This document shows positions 1-11,117 of a stretch of 64,000 bases of DNA, piece by piece. Source of the stretch: Ilyonectria destructans. Taxonomy: Eukaryota; Ascomycota; Sordariomycetes; Hypocreales; Nectriaceae. The stretch spans positions 3,720,001 to 3,784,000 of the forward strand of contig JAHEWK010000001.1 of the NCBI GenBank assembly GCA_020740775.1, given 5' to 3'. The position numbers and the translations under genes were made by a program. Below the pieces are notes generated by a model. The model worked only from the letters and a program-made list of their open reading frames with translations. It searched no databases and was not told where the DNA came from. Numbering within the stretch: the stretch's first letter is position 1; each line of letters begins with the position of its first letter.

Positions 1-3000
1 TACCTCAGGATAATTATTGATGAAGAATTTGTGATTTCACATTAGTTATGCATATCGATTGGTATCAAACACGGAATTCAGCAGCATCAGCATTGGCTCG
101 AGAGTACCCAACACGGTTACAAAATAGGCTCGATAGATGTATGTGTGTTAATCACACATATATACGCATAGGGTCAAGCCAAGCCAGGTGAACATCAGCG
201 CATCCCGAACACGAAGTTTGAAACCAAAATATGGTGTATTCAATTTCTTCTTGAGAATATCCTTTGAACCACATCGCTTATAACTTCCATCGCGTCATTA
301 CCTGCACCTTGCCAATGATACGAAGTCACACGAGATGTCATACCCCCGCCATAAAATCTATTCGTCTGTAAATATCGAGCTTTTGCGGGTAGATCAGCCA
401 TTTCCCTTGAGAAAAGCAACTCCGGTATTACGTGCATTAGACTGTTGGTAACACAACCATTGCAACCGGGATGAAGGCTGTACCCCCACGGCCTCGGTGC
501 GACAGTGTATCAGATGTATAGGTTGAGTTTCCGCGCAAGCGGTGCTCAAAAGCAGGATCTAGATGGCCACAACTGAGACGACGTCGCTCACATGCTTCAA
601 GGCGGCATTCCACCTGACGCAACCATCCGTCCGGCAGCTGAACCACGCGCACTAGGGGTTGCTGAAAATGACGTGTGACATACGCCTGCCTGGAAAGTCC
701 GAGTCGCAGCTGTCTGTTCTTTTTCGCTCCTTCCATCCATTCCTCTTATCCATCCATCCGAGCCACGGGGTTGTTGGATATGCGCGGTGAGACATGTGAC
801 ATGATTTTGTCGTTACACCAGGCCCTGGATCCGGGGTGTTGCAACCGCGCAAATGGCCCAATGATCCGTGGTACATTGGAAGGACGGCTACAAAGGTACG
901 CGATCATGCCGTGGGGTGACCGGCCCATTGGGACCAAAGGACCGTGGGGTGGCGGACATGGATATTTCGCCGGCTGTATTGGAACGTGGGCTGGATGGGA
1001 GGCGAACAGGTACAGTGTATGCTCCTCACGTTTCTTCTGCTGGGTATCATGAGACAACTGACAAGGATCAAATGTGCACATTTGACATCACCATAATATG
1101 TGTATAGTCTAGGTACCTTACGGTCTTGGCAAAATGTGTTGAAGAAATCAGCACCAATACCCCTTACAACAATACCCCTTGAGATTTATTATGCACGCCA
1201 TTAACTCATATTTTAAGTACTATTGCAATAGTGAGAAATCCAGGTTCCTAAATAAGACTATGATAGCAAGCAGCTCCCATTGGAAACCTGTCGCCGCATT
1301 GACTACCACACGGAAAGGAAAGCTGGGGACAAAGGATACCGCTTAGCATGGATATATTTAATCCTTGCGGGATGCACCTCTGACGCCAATACCAAATCCT
1401 GGACATCATGTTGGCATTAAGGTGGGTGACTGACTTGGCCTCACATACAGGGGATGCACAAAGTTTGCACCCGATCTAAGTCACTCCTACCACACGCTAG
1501 TCTATATTAGAGCACAGTTTATCGCCAATAGAAAGGTTAAAGTAAGGGTTAGAGTAAAGTATTTATATTTATATTTATTGTATTATGGGTGTGGCACTTA
1601 CTGTTTATCTCTACTGTTTGAGAATGCTGCATGGCTTTGATCTATCTGATGATATTGAGTAAAGCTAAACAAAAACAAATATTTATTGTATTAAAAATTG
1701 AATACGTCATTATGAATAAGCAGGAGATGGTAGCCTATTAGGCTTAGTCAAGTTCTCACGGTACAAGTATTCGGGTGCAAACTTTCTGCGTCCCACTGTA
1801 CAAGCAACATTGAGTCGGGCTCCGAGCATGCGGTGAGGCTTTCGACAAGAAAGGTGAGGCAACCGGCAGACTTGACAAGTATACGATCAGCCACGATTGA
1901 TGTCACACTCTCACTATAAGCGATTCTGTCGATCCGTAATGGTGGCAATGCATTTCCCAGCGCCTCAGCCGGATAGCCACGCACTGTCATACAAGCCTCG
2001 CTTCAGCCGCAAGCCAAGCCAGGGGCATAATCTTCAAGCGGTCAGGAATCCGATTATTCTCTCCCAACCTAAGGTGTCGGCCCTGGCCTTTCGCTTCGGC
2101 ATTGACACCCCCTGCACTCAGGCCTCGGCATGTTGACGGACCTCAGGCAAGACACAAGCTTACGACAAGAGCTTACACGTTGCCTGCCAGTGAGGATTAC
2201 ACGAGTCAAGGGAAGCAGAGATTGGGTCTGGAGTAAATTAATAGGAGGTGGGCGCTATTAAGGAGTTCAGATACCCAATCCCACGGTTCGCAGTCAATGG
2301 CCAATGCTGGGTCCTGGCTGCGAGGTTGGAGCCGCCCGGGTGGTGGCTACTAGGATGCCCCAGCTTCGTCGCGTGCCCTCACTGGAGAGCGTCATGGCCA
2401 AGAACTGGCTGATTCGATATCTTGGGGGCACGCTGCGTCAAAGTGCGTGCCCAGAAAGAAAGAAAAAAAGTCATTTACCAACCTCGTGACCTGTGTGATA
2501 TCTGACAGGTATGATGCCAGCGTGAAAGAACAAAATTGCTTGGATGCAGGTCGGTGTCAACGGTGTCAGAATGGCTGAGCATCGCGCACCCCGAACAAAG
2601 GTCCCGCGCTGCGAAAGACAGCAGCAATTGCCCTGACCGACTTCTCCGTCAGATCTCCTGCAGGACAAGCATGAGCAGCTGAGGTGAGTCTGACATGGGT
2701 TCGTCAACTAGGAAATCAGATGCCGAGCGGCTTTGACATGACTCTGAATTCGAGTCATGGCTGCGCAGCTGTGTATGTGCTTGGCTATCTATGTGCGCTG
2801 GGGCCTCCCGACGAGACAGATACAATTCCGAAATACCCGACTTGACTCACTATCCGGCACATTTCGAATGACTTGCATCGACTCTCCCGCAGTTGTCTCG
2901 CCTGCCACCACTCCATGTCTCGCCTGTTCGCCGCCACGCAGCGTTATCCAGCGTGCCGTCATCCCTAAGCAAATAGTCTGGGCAGAGGTCCTGCACGAGC

Positions 3001-4164
3001 AGCGGAGCTATGCAAGCCCGCCAAACCCACCGGCGAAGCAGGGCCCCACTTTGCGTGCCCGCCAGCCGTCCACAGAATCGATCGCCTCCACCGGCCGCGC
3101 AGCCGCGCATCAGCTTCAGTGGAGGAGTTGGTCGCACTGTGAACTTGGGACTGTGGGCGGCTTCTGCAAGAGTGGGAGGGCCGTGTCATGCAACTGGACG
3201 TCTCGGGCCTTCCAGAAACCACCACATCAGCGCCCCCAAGACAGGACTCAGCGGCTCGCCCGTGTTCAAAGGCTCGCCCCCTCCATCGGATCTCGATGCG
3301 CCAATCTGACCCAGGGCTCGATCCGCCAGCCCGGCCTCAAGAACTAGAAGGATTAAGGTAAGTAGGTACCTTACCTAGGTCAGGGATCTCACCCAAGAAG
3401 GAGGGGTCATGGTGCTGGGTGGCGGATCCCTTGGGGCGGATGGCGCCGAGCCTCTGCAACACAGCGCAGTTCCGAAGAACTTTCCATTGAGAGAACTGAT
3501 AGGGATCTGAGATGAGCATGTACCAGTGCCAGTACTGGACTGCGCTGACCATGACCGCCTGTACAGGCACCTGGGGTTGTTGAAGCGAGGGAAACCGCGG
3601 CAAACCCGACAAGGCGGCACGGTATCAAACTCGCCGAGCATCAACCCTCACTGTTGGGGGAACGCCGATGCACATCGAGAATCAGCATCGCAATACCTCC
3701 CACCTCCCCCACCTCGGTCAACTCTAAATACCCCCTCCGTCAGAGCCGACTGCGTTCGTCCTCCCTCCCAAGCTCGACGAGGACAAGTGTCGCGGGCTCT
3801 TGGTCGCGGACCCTCTCAGCGCCTGCTCTAGTTGCCTCGGTCGCGGCGCACTGTACGGCGGCTTTAACCTCGCCCAGCCCACCCTCACTTCGCCCCAAAA
3901 GACATCTTATCATCTTCTCCAGCAGCTCCTCTCTGCAGCTCCATCTTCCCTCCTCCCAACATAAACCGTCGTCTTCTGGACGCCCTTCTCTCGTCACTGC
4001 CCTCACCACCTCCTATCTCCGATCTCGCGACCACCGCAAGGCGTACGTCGACGCCTTCGACGACCTTCCATCTCGAAGCTTGCCGCCATCGACCCCCGCC
4101 GTCCCGGACCCGGCCTGCCTACCTACTCCTCAGCCGCCGTGGGAGCCCCCCAGCTGTCGCCGCC
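1..4164. other. No recognisable gene; leader of Sch9 at the right end
   Basis: Short open frames occur on both strands, but none shows a recognisable domain, a splice pattern that extends it, or a convincing start. About 1180-1720 is noticeably A+T-rich with repeated TATTTATATTTATTGTATT-like words, unlike the surrounding sequence. From about 3650 the plus strand becomes C/T-rich (ACCTCCC, CCTCCCTCC runs), as expected of the promoter and 5' leader of the Sch9 gene that starts at 4165. I see no tRNA or rRNA in this stretch. Confidence 0.6.
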
Positions 4165-7100
4165 ATGACGGGCACGGAGAGTGCAGCTTCCAACCAAGGC
4201 GGCTTTGATCTGCTGCGACGAGCTACGCAGGCGATGATGTCAAAGTACGTGATCTACACGATTTCTCTGTTATCTTCCATCTTCCCCGACCTTGCCCACA
4301 ACCTCTGCTGCGTATCTCCCTTCCCCACCGAACCCGTATTTGCAGTCGCATTCTCGTCCCCATTGCGGCCCAAAGCTGGTGTCCGCTGTCTCCATCCCGT
4401 CTCGTCGTTTTTCTGGAGCCAGGTCTTGGCCAGCAACGGGTCCCTGGCAATCGTGGTCCCGGCTTTGCAAGAGCCCCTCACTGGCCCTCACAGGGGTGGC
4501 GATGGACATGGCGGCTTCAGCACCTGCGCACAGCGGGCCCGGCTGTCGAGTCAGAGTCTCCTTCAGGCTAGTCGCAGTGGCTCCCGACCCCCGACACCGC
4601 CTGCCGTGGATATCCTGCCCGCTGTTTGTCCCTCCTAGAGCTCCCGAGCAGGACTCCCGTCCCTGCAAGCCGCTGGGCCAGTCGCCAAGTGCGGTGGTAA
4701 ACAGGGCGTTGGCGTGAAAGCAAGGCAGCTGGAAGCAGGCAGCTGGAAACAGGACTTTGGGTCCCGTCCCCGCCCCAACTTCCCCCAACCACCACCACAC
4801 TGCTGCCCTGAGCTGAAGTCGCATGGCACCTGGATTACGCGGGAAGCTTGGTCTGGTGAAGCTCCAGTAGTTCTGGGCCCGGCGATGTGAGGACGGAGGC
4901 TCTTGGCCACCAACATCCAATACACCCAGTACATCCAGTACATCCAGCACCAATCACGTCTCAAGACGCCGGCCGTCCCCTTGACGACATCGCGGTGGAC
5001 CCGGGCATTCGCCATCCATGATCCGTCATCGAAGCCGGCCAGCCCTAGACGTTCCCAGAGACTTTACCACATGCAACGAGCTCCTCCCTCCTCCCTCCTC
5101 CCCTTGCGGCCTGACTCGCCTCCGCCGTGATTGGATCCCATCCGCCGGCCTTGGGTCGCGCGCAGTCGCCCCGTCGCTCAGTCCCTGCGTCGCTCGCCCC
5201 CGACCCCGCCATCAGCGCTGTTCGGTCGTCCGCCCACGCAACGCTCCAGGGCCATAGTCTCTTCTCCTCTCGGTCAGACAAGCCTCGAACAAGCCCACCC
5301 CGGCCACATGGCTCGCTCTGCTGTGCTGTTCCGGAGCAAAATTGATCTCGTCATTCCCCTTTTCCACCACCTCTTCCTCCTCCCCGCCTGCGCCTGCGCT
5401 CTCTGCGCTCTCTGCGCTCTCTGCGCTCTCTGCTCTCCATTTTGCTTCCGCTTTCTGCCTTCGACATCCGCTCTCGGCACCGTCTCCGCGCTCCATTGTT
5501 GCAGGCCGGCCCTCCGCTACCTCACAACCCACGCCCGCGCCCACACCACACCACCGCCCTCGAGACCACAACAGACCTTTCCCCATTCCGTGTTTTTCTC
5601 GTCATAGTCACCTCTTCAAAGCCCACTCTCCCTCTCGGTCCCTCACGGTCCCTCACGGCCTTTGCCCTGTTCCCCCTCTAGTTGACGCGCTTGGCAGCCG
5701 TCATGAACTAGTGTTCCCACTTCGCTCTTCCCCGCGCCGCATCCTCGGGGCAAAAGCATTTATTCACTCACTCGAAATCTCTTACAAAAATGCATGGGGT
5801 TATTAACCAAACCAACAGGTCCGCAGCCGCTGATGAGGATGTCGATCATATTGGTTTCGAAACGCCTCGATCTGGCGTAGCCACCCCCCAGCCCGACCTC
5901 CAGGACAAACGCTTGCCCGGCATCATGAGCTACTTTGGCCAGGTTCGTCAAAATCCTCCCACAGCCAACATTTCCTCTCAAGTGCCCGGCCACCCCGAGA
6001 GTGCTATGCCTCCGGACAAGGCCCGTGGCGAATCCACTCCACCCACCGACCTGCAGTCGCAGGTGCACACCGAGAACTCTCCCCAAGACTGTGTTTCTTT
6101 GACTTCAGACCTTTTGCTCTTGCACCGTGAGCCTCTCGGTCTCGAGCCAGGCGCAGAGCACATGGAGCAGACTATCCCTGACCCTTACCCAACTCCACCA
6201 ATTTCTCAGCCATCTTCCTCTGGGTGCTCCCTCTCCAAAGTCATGATCTCTGCAGGCGCAGACAGCAGCGTTGCTGCACCTGCAAAGTCTCTCACATTGC
6301 CATCACGACCCAAGACGTCTGGCACGTCTCTCTTCACCACTACACATTTCCAATCCGATGACTCATCACCTCCTGAATCGGACCCTTCCACATCCACAAC
6401 CCTCCCCGAAGTCTCCAATCCTTCATCGCCTCATGAAGCCCCTTCTGATTCGAGTGTTCCCACTCGTCCCACCCCTGGCAAGTGGTACTCTCTTGATGGA
6501 CTCAAGGAGCTAACTCGTGCTATGACGTTCAAGAGCGGCCCCCCGACTCCAACTCGAGCGCTGTCCGCTGCTCGACCTTCAGGGTCCGATGGGAGGATCA
6601 ATTCGGCGAGAATCAGCAATGATGGTGCTGAAGTTAGCGGAACCCAGACTCCAAGATCCACGGGCGGTGCCCAGGCGCCGGCCCCCAAGGGTAAAATGAC
6701 CATCAAGATTACGGAAGCTCGGGGTCTGCGGAAGAGTCGAGACCCTTACGTCGTTGTCGTGTTCCAGCGGAGTGAGCTGATTTCGAGTGGCCCCCGGAAC
6801 ATCGAAGGTGGACACAGTCTCCGTGTTGCCACTCCGGGAATGGGAGGCATCGCCATTCAGCGACAAGGAAGCGACTCTGGCCGCGCCATGGCGATCCCAA
6901 TGCGCAGCCGTCAAAGCAGCAACACCAGCGTGACTGATTACAACACATTCCGAAACCGCTCCCCACGCGAGTCCTTTACGAGCCCCAAATGGGATGCCGA
7001 GGCTGCCTTGTAAGTCCCCAGCATTGGGTGTCAGTCGAGTAGCGTCCACTAATGAAAGTAAGCGATGTTGTTGATTCAAACATGCTTGTCGATATCTCCG

Positions 7101-8515
7101 TCTACGATCATGCCACCACTGGCGATGAATTCTTAGGACACGTTGACTTCAAGGCTGTCGCAGACCCTAACAATCCCGTCAAGGGATGGTTCCAGCTAGA
7201 GGGCCATGCCGATACCATGGCCGAAAACGCTCCGACGGGTGAGATATACGTTGAAGCCCTCTACCAGAGATCGGAACGGAAGCACTTTGGTCCAACCGAT
7301 TTCGACATTCTCAAGCTTATTGGTAAGGGGACGTTCGGTCAGGTCTATCAGGTGCGGAAGAAGGATACTCAGCGCATCTACGCCATGAAGGTTCTTCAGA
7401 AGAAGGTCATTGTGCAGAAGAAGGAGGTGGCGCACACTGTGGGCGAGCGAAACATCCTTGTCCGAACAGCCATGTCCGACTCGCCTTTCATTGTTGGCCT
7501 CAAGTTCTCTTTCCAGACACCTTCAGAGCTGTATCTGGTCACCGACTACATGTCCGGAGGAGAGCTCTTTTGGCATCTGCAAAAGGAGGGACGGTTCGAT
7601 GAGAAGCGCGCCAAGTTCTACATTGCCGAGTTGATCTTGGCCATCCAGCACCTGCACCACAGCGACATTGTTTATCGAGACCTAAAGCCAGAAAACATTC
7701 TCCTGGATGCCAACGGTCACATCGCGCTGTGCGACTTCGGTCTCTCCAAGGCCAACCTCACCAAGAACGATACAACAAACACGTTTTGCGGAACAACTGA
7801 GTACCTAGCACCCGAGGTTCTCCTTGATGAGTCAGGCTACACCAAGATGGTCGACTTCTGGTCTCTTGGTGTCTTGGTTTTCGAGATGTGCTGTGGTTGG
7901 AGTCCATTTTACGCCGAGGATACGCAGCAAATGTACAAGAACATTGCTTTCGGCAAAGTCAGGTTTCCCAGGGACACCCTTTCCCAAGAAGGTCGCAACT
8001 TTGTCAAGGGATTGCTTAACAGAAATCCCAAGCACAGACTGGGAGCCACAGATGACGCTGAGGAACTGAAGCGTCACGCCTTTTTCGCCGACATCGACTG
8101 GACTCTTCTTTCCAAGAAGCTTATCACTCCCCCATTTAAGCCTAAGTTGAAGTCCGAGACCGACGTGTCATACTTTGATCCCGAATTTACAACCGCTTTG
8201 GATCAGAATGGCTCCCTCAATGAGCGCGCCGCCGCGTTGGCCCGAGGCTATGCGGCATCTACACCCCTCTCTCCATCCGTCCAAGCAAACTTCCAGGGCT
8301 TTACTTTTGTGGATGAGAGTGCTCTTGACGATCACTTCCGTGACCGTCATAGAATAATGGACGACGAGGATATGGATGACGCGCACCACGACGATAACGA
8401 CGACTGGGACAATTTGGACGACATTGACCTGAGAAAGGCAAACCGGATGAGCGGCATCGTGAGATCGTCAACGCACGATGAGCAAATGGTGGGAGGCTCT
8501 CACTTTGACGTGTAA
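4165..8515 (+). CDS. sch9: AGC protein kinase Sch9 (C2 + S6K-like kinase)
   Basis: Proposed exons are 4165..4244, 5819..7009 and 7063..8515, giving 907 residues. Sch9 is the TORC1-regulated S6K/Akt-like kinase that controls growth, ribosome synthesis and stress tolerance in fungi. A C2-type segment begins near residue 317 (GKMTIKITEARGLRKSRDPY). The kinase domain starts near residue 503 with GKGTFGQV, then AMKVL (catalytic lysine), YRDLKPEN, DFG and the TFCGTTEYLAPE activation segment. The C-terminal hydrophobic motif is FQGFTF, whose Thr is the kind of site TORC1 phosphorylates in yeast. Intron 2 (53 nt) joins in frame as AAF|DVVDSN. Exon 1 has a strong GCCGCCATGA start and its phase matches exon 2 exactly. 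The alternative is an unspliced start at 5790 (MHGVINQ), but that segment looks like an intron 3' end (ATTAAC branch, CAACAG acceptor). Kinase identity is very secure; exon 1 is well supported but inferred. Confidence 0.92.
4245..5818 (+). other. Exceptionally long first intron of sch9 (1574 nt)
   Basis: The intron runs from donor GTACGT at 4245 to acceptor CAACAG ending at 5818, with TATTAAC as a likely branch site just upstream. It is strongly C/T-rich on the plus strand and contains micro-repeats: TACATCCAG repeated near 4928-4950 and GCGCTCTCT repeated four times near 5397-5435. Splicing it out fuses ...QAMMSK to SAAADEDV in frame. The other introns in this window are 37-265 nt. Part of this segment could instead be a second promoter or leader for a shorter transcript starting near 5790. 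Confidence 0.7.
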
Positions 8516-8642
8516 CTCTATCGCGATTTTATCATTCTCCCAAATGCGCGGCGTTTTGACGATCATTGGGTTCTCATCCGTGTCCTAAAAGTAATTCGCA
8601 AAACAAAAAAACAAACCTTGCCCTGTGGGCATGGATACTTAA

Positions 8643-9216
8643 TCATGGCATTATTGCATAGGGGTCGGCTGGTATTGCATTGCATCGGTCATCTTGCTGA
8701 AACAGGATCATGGCGTTATGGTTGTGAAGGGAGTATTTGGGATCGGTCCAGTGCCAGTCCCCAGTCTTGTTCCCCGAAATTTTGATGGGCCATGTGCAAA
8801 TTTTCAGAATGCCAGAAGCAACGGGCTCGAGTTCCCACAGTAGGGGACTCTCATATTTCGTGTTATTAACAATTGCTTGCAATGGCGGCCTTTGTGCTTA
8901 GAACTCACTCACTGCGAGTCTTCGTGTTGCAAGTCTTTATCATATCGATGCCGTCAATACCCAGAGTCCGCAAGCGACCGAACTGGCTTTGTGACAAGAG
9001 ACAATTGGTGAAATGGATGCCTCGCAGTATTCTCAATGGTGCAAAGGAAGTATTCTACCTCATACAATCTGTTGTTGTAGACGTGGTAGATATTCAGCAA
9101 GAAGCACAATCCAGATTGACCCACTGGTTGGACGTCGGATAAGAGATAATAGTTAATATGACGTTGAGGAGGCAATTGCTCTACCTCTTTCAGAGTTATT
9201 AAGAATTGATGTTAAA
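8643..9216 (-). pseudogene. Decayed leucine-rich (F-box/LRR-like) gene remnant
   Basis: On the minus strand a coding-like tail ends at 8643 with SLHNHNAMILFQQDD and NAIPADPYAIMP. A GTGAGT donor and GCAAG acceptor (about 37 nt, around 8885-8922) link it in phase to an upstream segment reading RILRGIHFTNCLLSQSQFG and RLRTLGIDGIDMIK, a leucine-repeat pattern. Further upstream that frame hits a stop, while a neighbouring frame stays open and protein-like (NYYLLSDVQPVGQSGLCF, near 9100). No start or N-terminal domain can be found. This looks like the 3' part of a gene broken by at least one frameshift. The family is a guess from the leucine pattern; a short gene with unseen introns cannot be excluded. 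Confidence 0.4.
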
Positions 9217-9556
9217 AGGATTGATCGAAGTGAGATTGTGCACTTGGACATGTCATGGTGTTTTATGCCTCACGATAAGTTGATTCAAACGAGGCAGCAT
9301 ACATGGCGATCGAAGTTGCTTGCTTCATTTGGCTTTCGCATTCAATGAGTTCCTACAGGCAACCGAAGGCTGTTTTTAGGAAAATGTACACAGGATTATC
9401 ATCGCCAATCCGCTGCTGCAACCCCTTTCACTTCAATTCCTCCCGTTGGGCGATGCCGGCCTCCCTCTTTTCATGGTCCCCCTCAATTAGCATCTGAAGA
9501 CCGCGAGGGGCCGCAGCCGGTCGACCGGGCGTCTATTCCGACCGTGAAAACCCCGC

Positions 9557-10314
9557 TTAGTGGTGAGGCTCATCATCCTCCTCAGCCTCGAGCCAGTCAG
9601 GAACCTCGGCGGCACCGGTGGCGGACTGGGCGGCAACGTCCTGGCCCTCAATCTCGACGGCCATGGTCTCGTAGGCGGCGAGGTTGCTGGCGAGGTCGGT
9701 CTCCTCGGGGGAAACGGGGGTCTTGGGCTCGTTGAAGGTCTGGACCTGGCCAACGGAGTCCGAGGCCTTGACGACGGGGGTCTGGTAGGCGTTGAGCTCC
9801 TTGAGGTACAGCTCCTGGACGAAGTCGGCTGGGGAAAAGGACGACGCGTTAGCATTTATACGGCATTGGCTTCATGGGCACGTCGTAGCGGCGCATTGGG
9901 ACACCGGGGCCGCGTGTAGGGACGATGGAAGCGGTGTTTTGGGGACAGATGGCGGTGGTTTGGCGACGTCGGAGCTCGGGTGGAGCGTAGCTTCGGCTAT
10001 TGGAATTCTCGCCCGACCGACGACGCGCGAGGCGGACGGCATCGAAGGGAGATGCGAATGGGACGGCGGAGGCATCGAGGCAGCGAAATCTTACCTCGTC
10101 GGGAGATGGTAGGAGCAATGAAGCCCCTCACCTGGACGGCAGGGCCTCTGGCGACTCGGGAAACGGCCGCAACGGCGGAGCGAGAGCGCTATAAAGCGGA
10201 AAACGTCAGCGACCACGAGGTTCCTTCTCCGGGCGGCGGTCCCCTAGGTGAGCCCCTAGGTAGAGCTGGAGATGGACAGTTGCTTACCGTGGCCCGGGAC
10301 AGTTGGCTGAGCAT
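9557..10314 (-). CDS. atp14: Mitochondrial F1Fo-ATP synthase subunit h (Atp14)
   Basis: Three exons on the minus strand: 10288..10314, 10095..10188 and 9557..9828, giving 130 residues. Introns are 99 nt and a comparatively long 266 nt. Subunit h is part of the peripheral stalk of the mitochondrial ATP synthase. The N-terminus, MLSQLSRAT then RSRSAVAAVSRVARGPAV, is rich in Arg, Ala and Ser without acidic residues, as expected of a mitochondrial presequence. The mature part starts around ADFVQELYLKELNAYQTP and continues through the family pattern VGQVQTF and PKTPVSPEE to an acidic tail, DWLEAEEDDEPHH. Both junction phases match (T|R and R|A). The small size agrees with fungal subunit h. The identification rests on the ADFVQ-LYLKEL and PKTP-SPEE blocks. 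Confidence 0.88.
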
Positions 10315-11117
10315 TTTGAAATGGCTGAGATGGCTCAATTGGGTACTCCGGATACGGGGATTGGGGGGTTGACTGAGGGTTTTGGGGAAAAATCGTGAGG
10401 TCCCATCGCCCCGGCTGTGCTGGTCGAGTTGCTGCCTCAGGCCAACAGTTGGAGTGGGTGGTGCGCGCCTTGTCGCCCGGCGTGCCACGGTGCTCCGGAG
10501 CAAAACGGCTGCGAGTTGGCTGGGTGCTCCACGTGACCAGCGCGAGCTCTGGTTGGCTACGAGTGAGTTGCCTTGTTATCAATCTTCAGAGGTTCACACT
10601 TGCATGAATCACCATGATGCCGTTCATCTCGGCCACCGCGTGCACTTCCTGCTGTCACTTTGATTTGACCCTTATCTCCATATTTGCCATTGTTTACACC
10701 TATCTCATCTCCAATCCATTCCCACGCTCAGATCGGAGCATTTCAACAAGCATGAGCCTTGTCAGTACGTCAAGCGACATCATGGCAAGTGCTAGAGCAA
10801 ATGACCTCACCATGCGACGCCTCTCTCACGCCCACTCGTGTTCGTTCCGCCCAAGCATATTGAGTTCAAGCGATATACATTTCGCTATGGTGAATTTGTT
10901 CGTAATGTATAATCGAGAAATAATCTCGCCCACAAAATAAGTTACAGAAAATCCTAAGCAATACTCCGTCAAAAGCTCTCCACCAATAACATCCGTGATC
11001 CTCTCTTTCCGTTTCCGAATGTGGTATCCCAACCACAAGTATCTGCATGGCTCAGAGTTGAGCAACTGCAACTATTTACACATCATTCTTTTTTTTTCAA
11101 ATTCCATGCACCAACAC
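10315..11117. other. Intergenic, no gene seen
   Basis: This is the promoter side of atp14 (minus strand) and the 3' flank of the DOMON-b561 gene (also minus strand). Only short random open frames are present. A CACGTG-like element (CCACGTGACC) sits near 10530 and could be a bHLH-type site for atp14; this is suggestive only. Confidence 0.5.

Noticed and set aside
1530..1560. AAGGGTTAGAG as telomere-like repeat
   Set aside because: A single copy only, no TTAGGG array.
4270..5607. Several overlapping 100-230 residue frames on both strands
   Set aside because: They fall in the C/T-rich sch9 intron, have repetitive composition (ALCALCALCALC, VLDVLDVLGVLDV) and no domain.
5790..5818. ATG at 5790 as the Sch9 start (MHGVINQTNR)
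   Set aside because: The segment reads as an intron end (ATTAAC branch, CAACAG acceptor) and an upstream exon joins in exact phase; kept only as an alternative.
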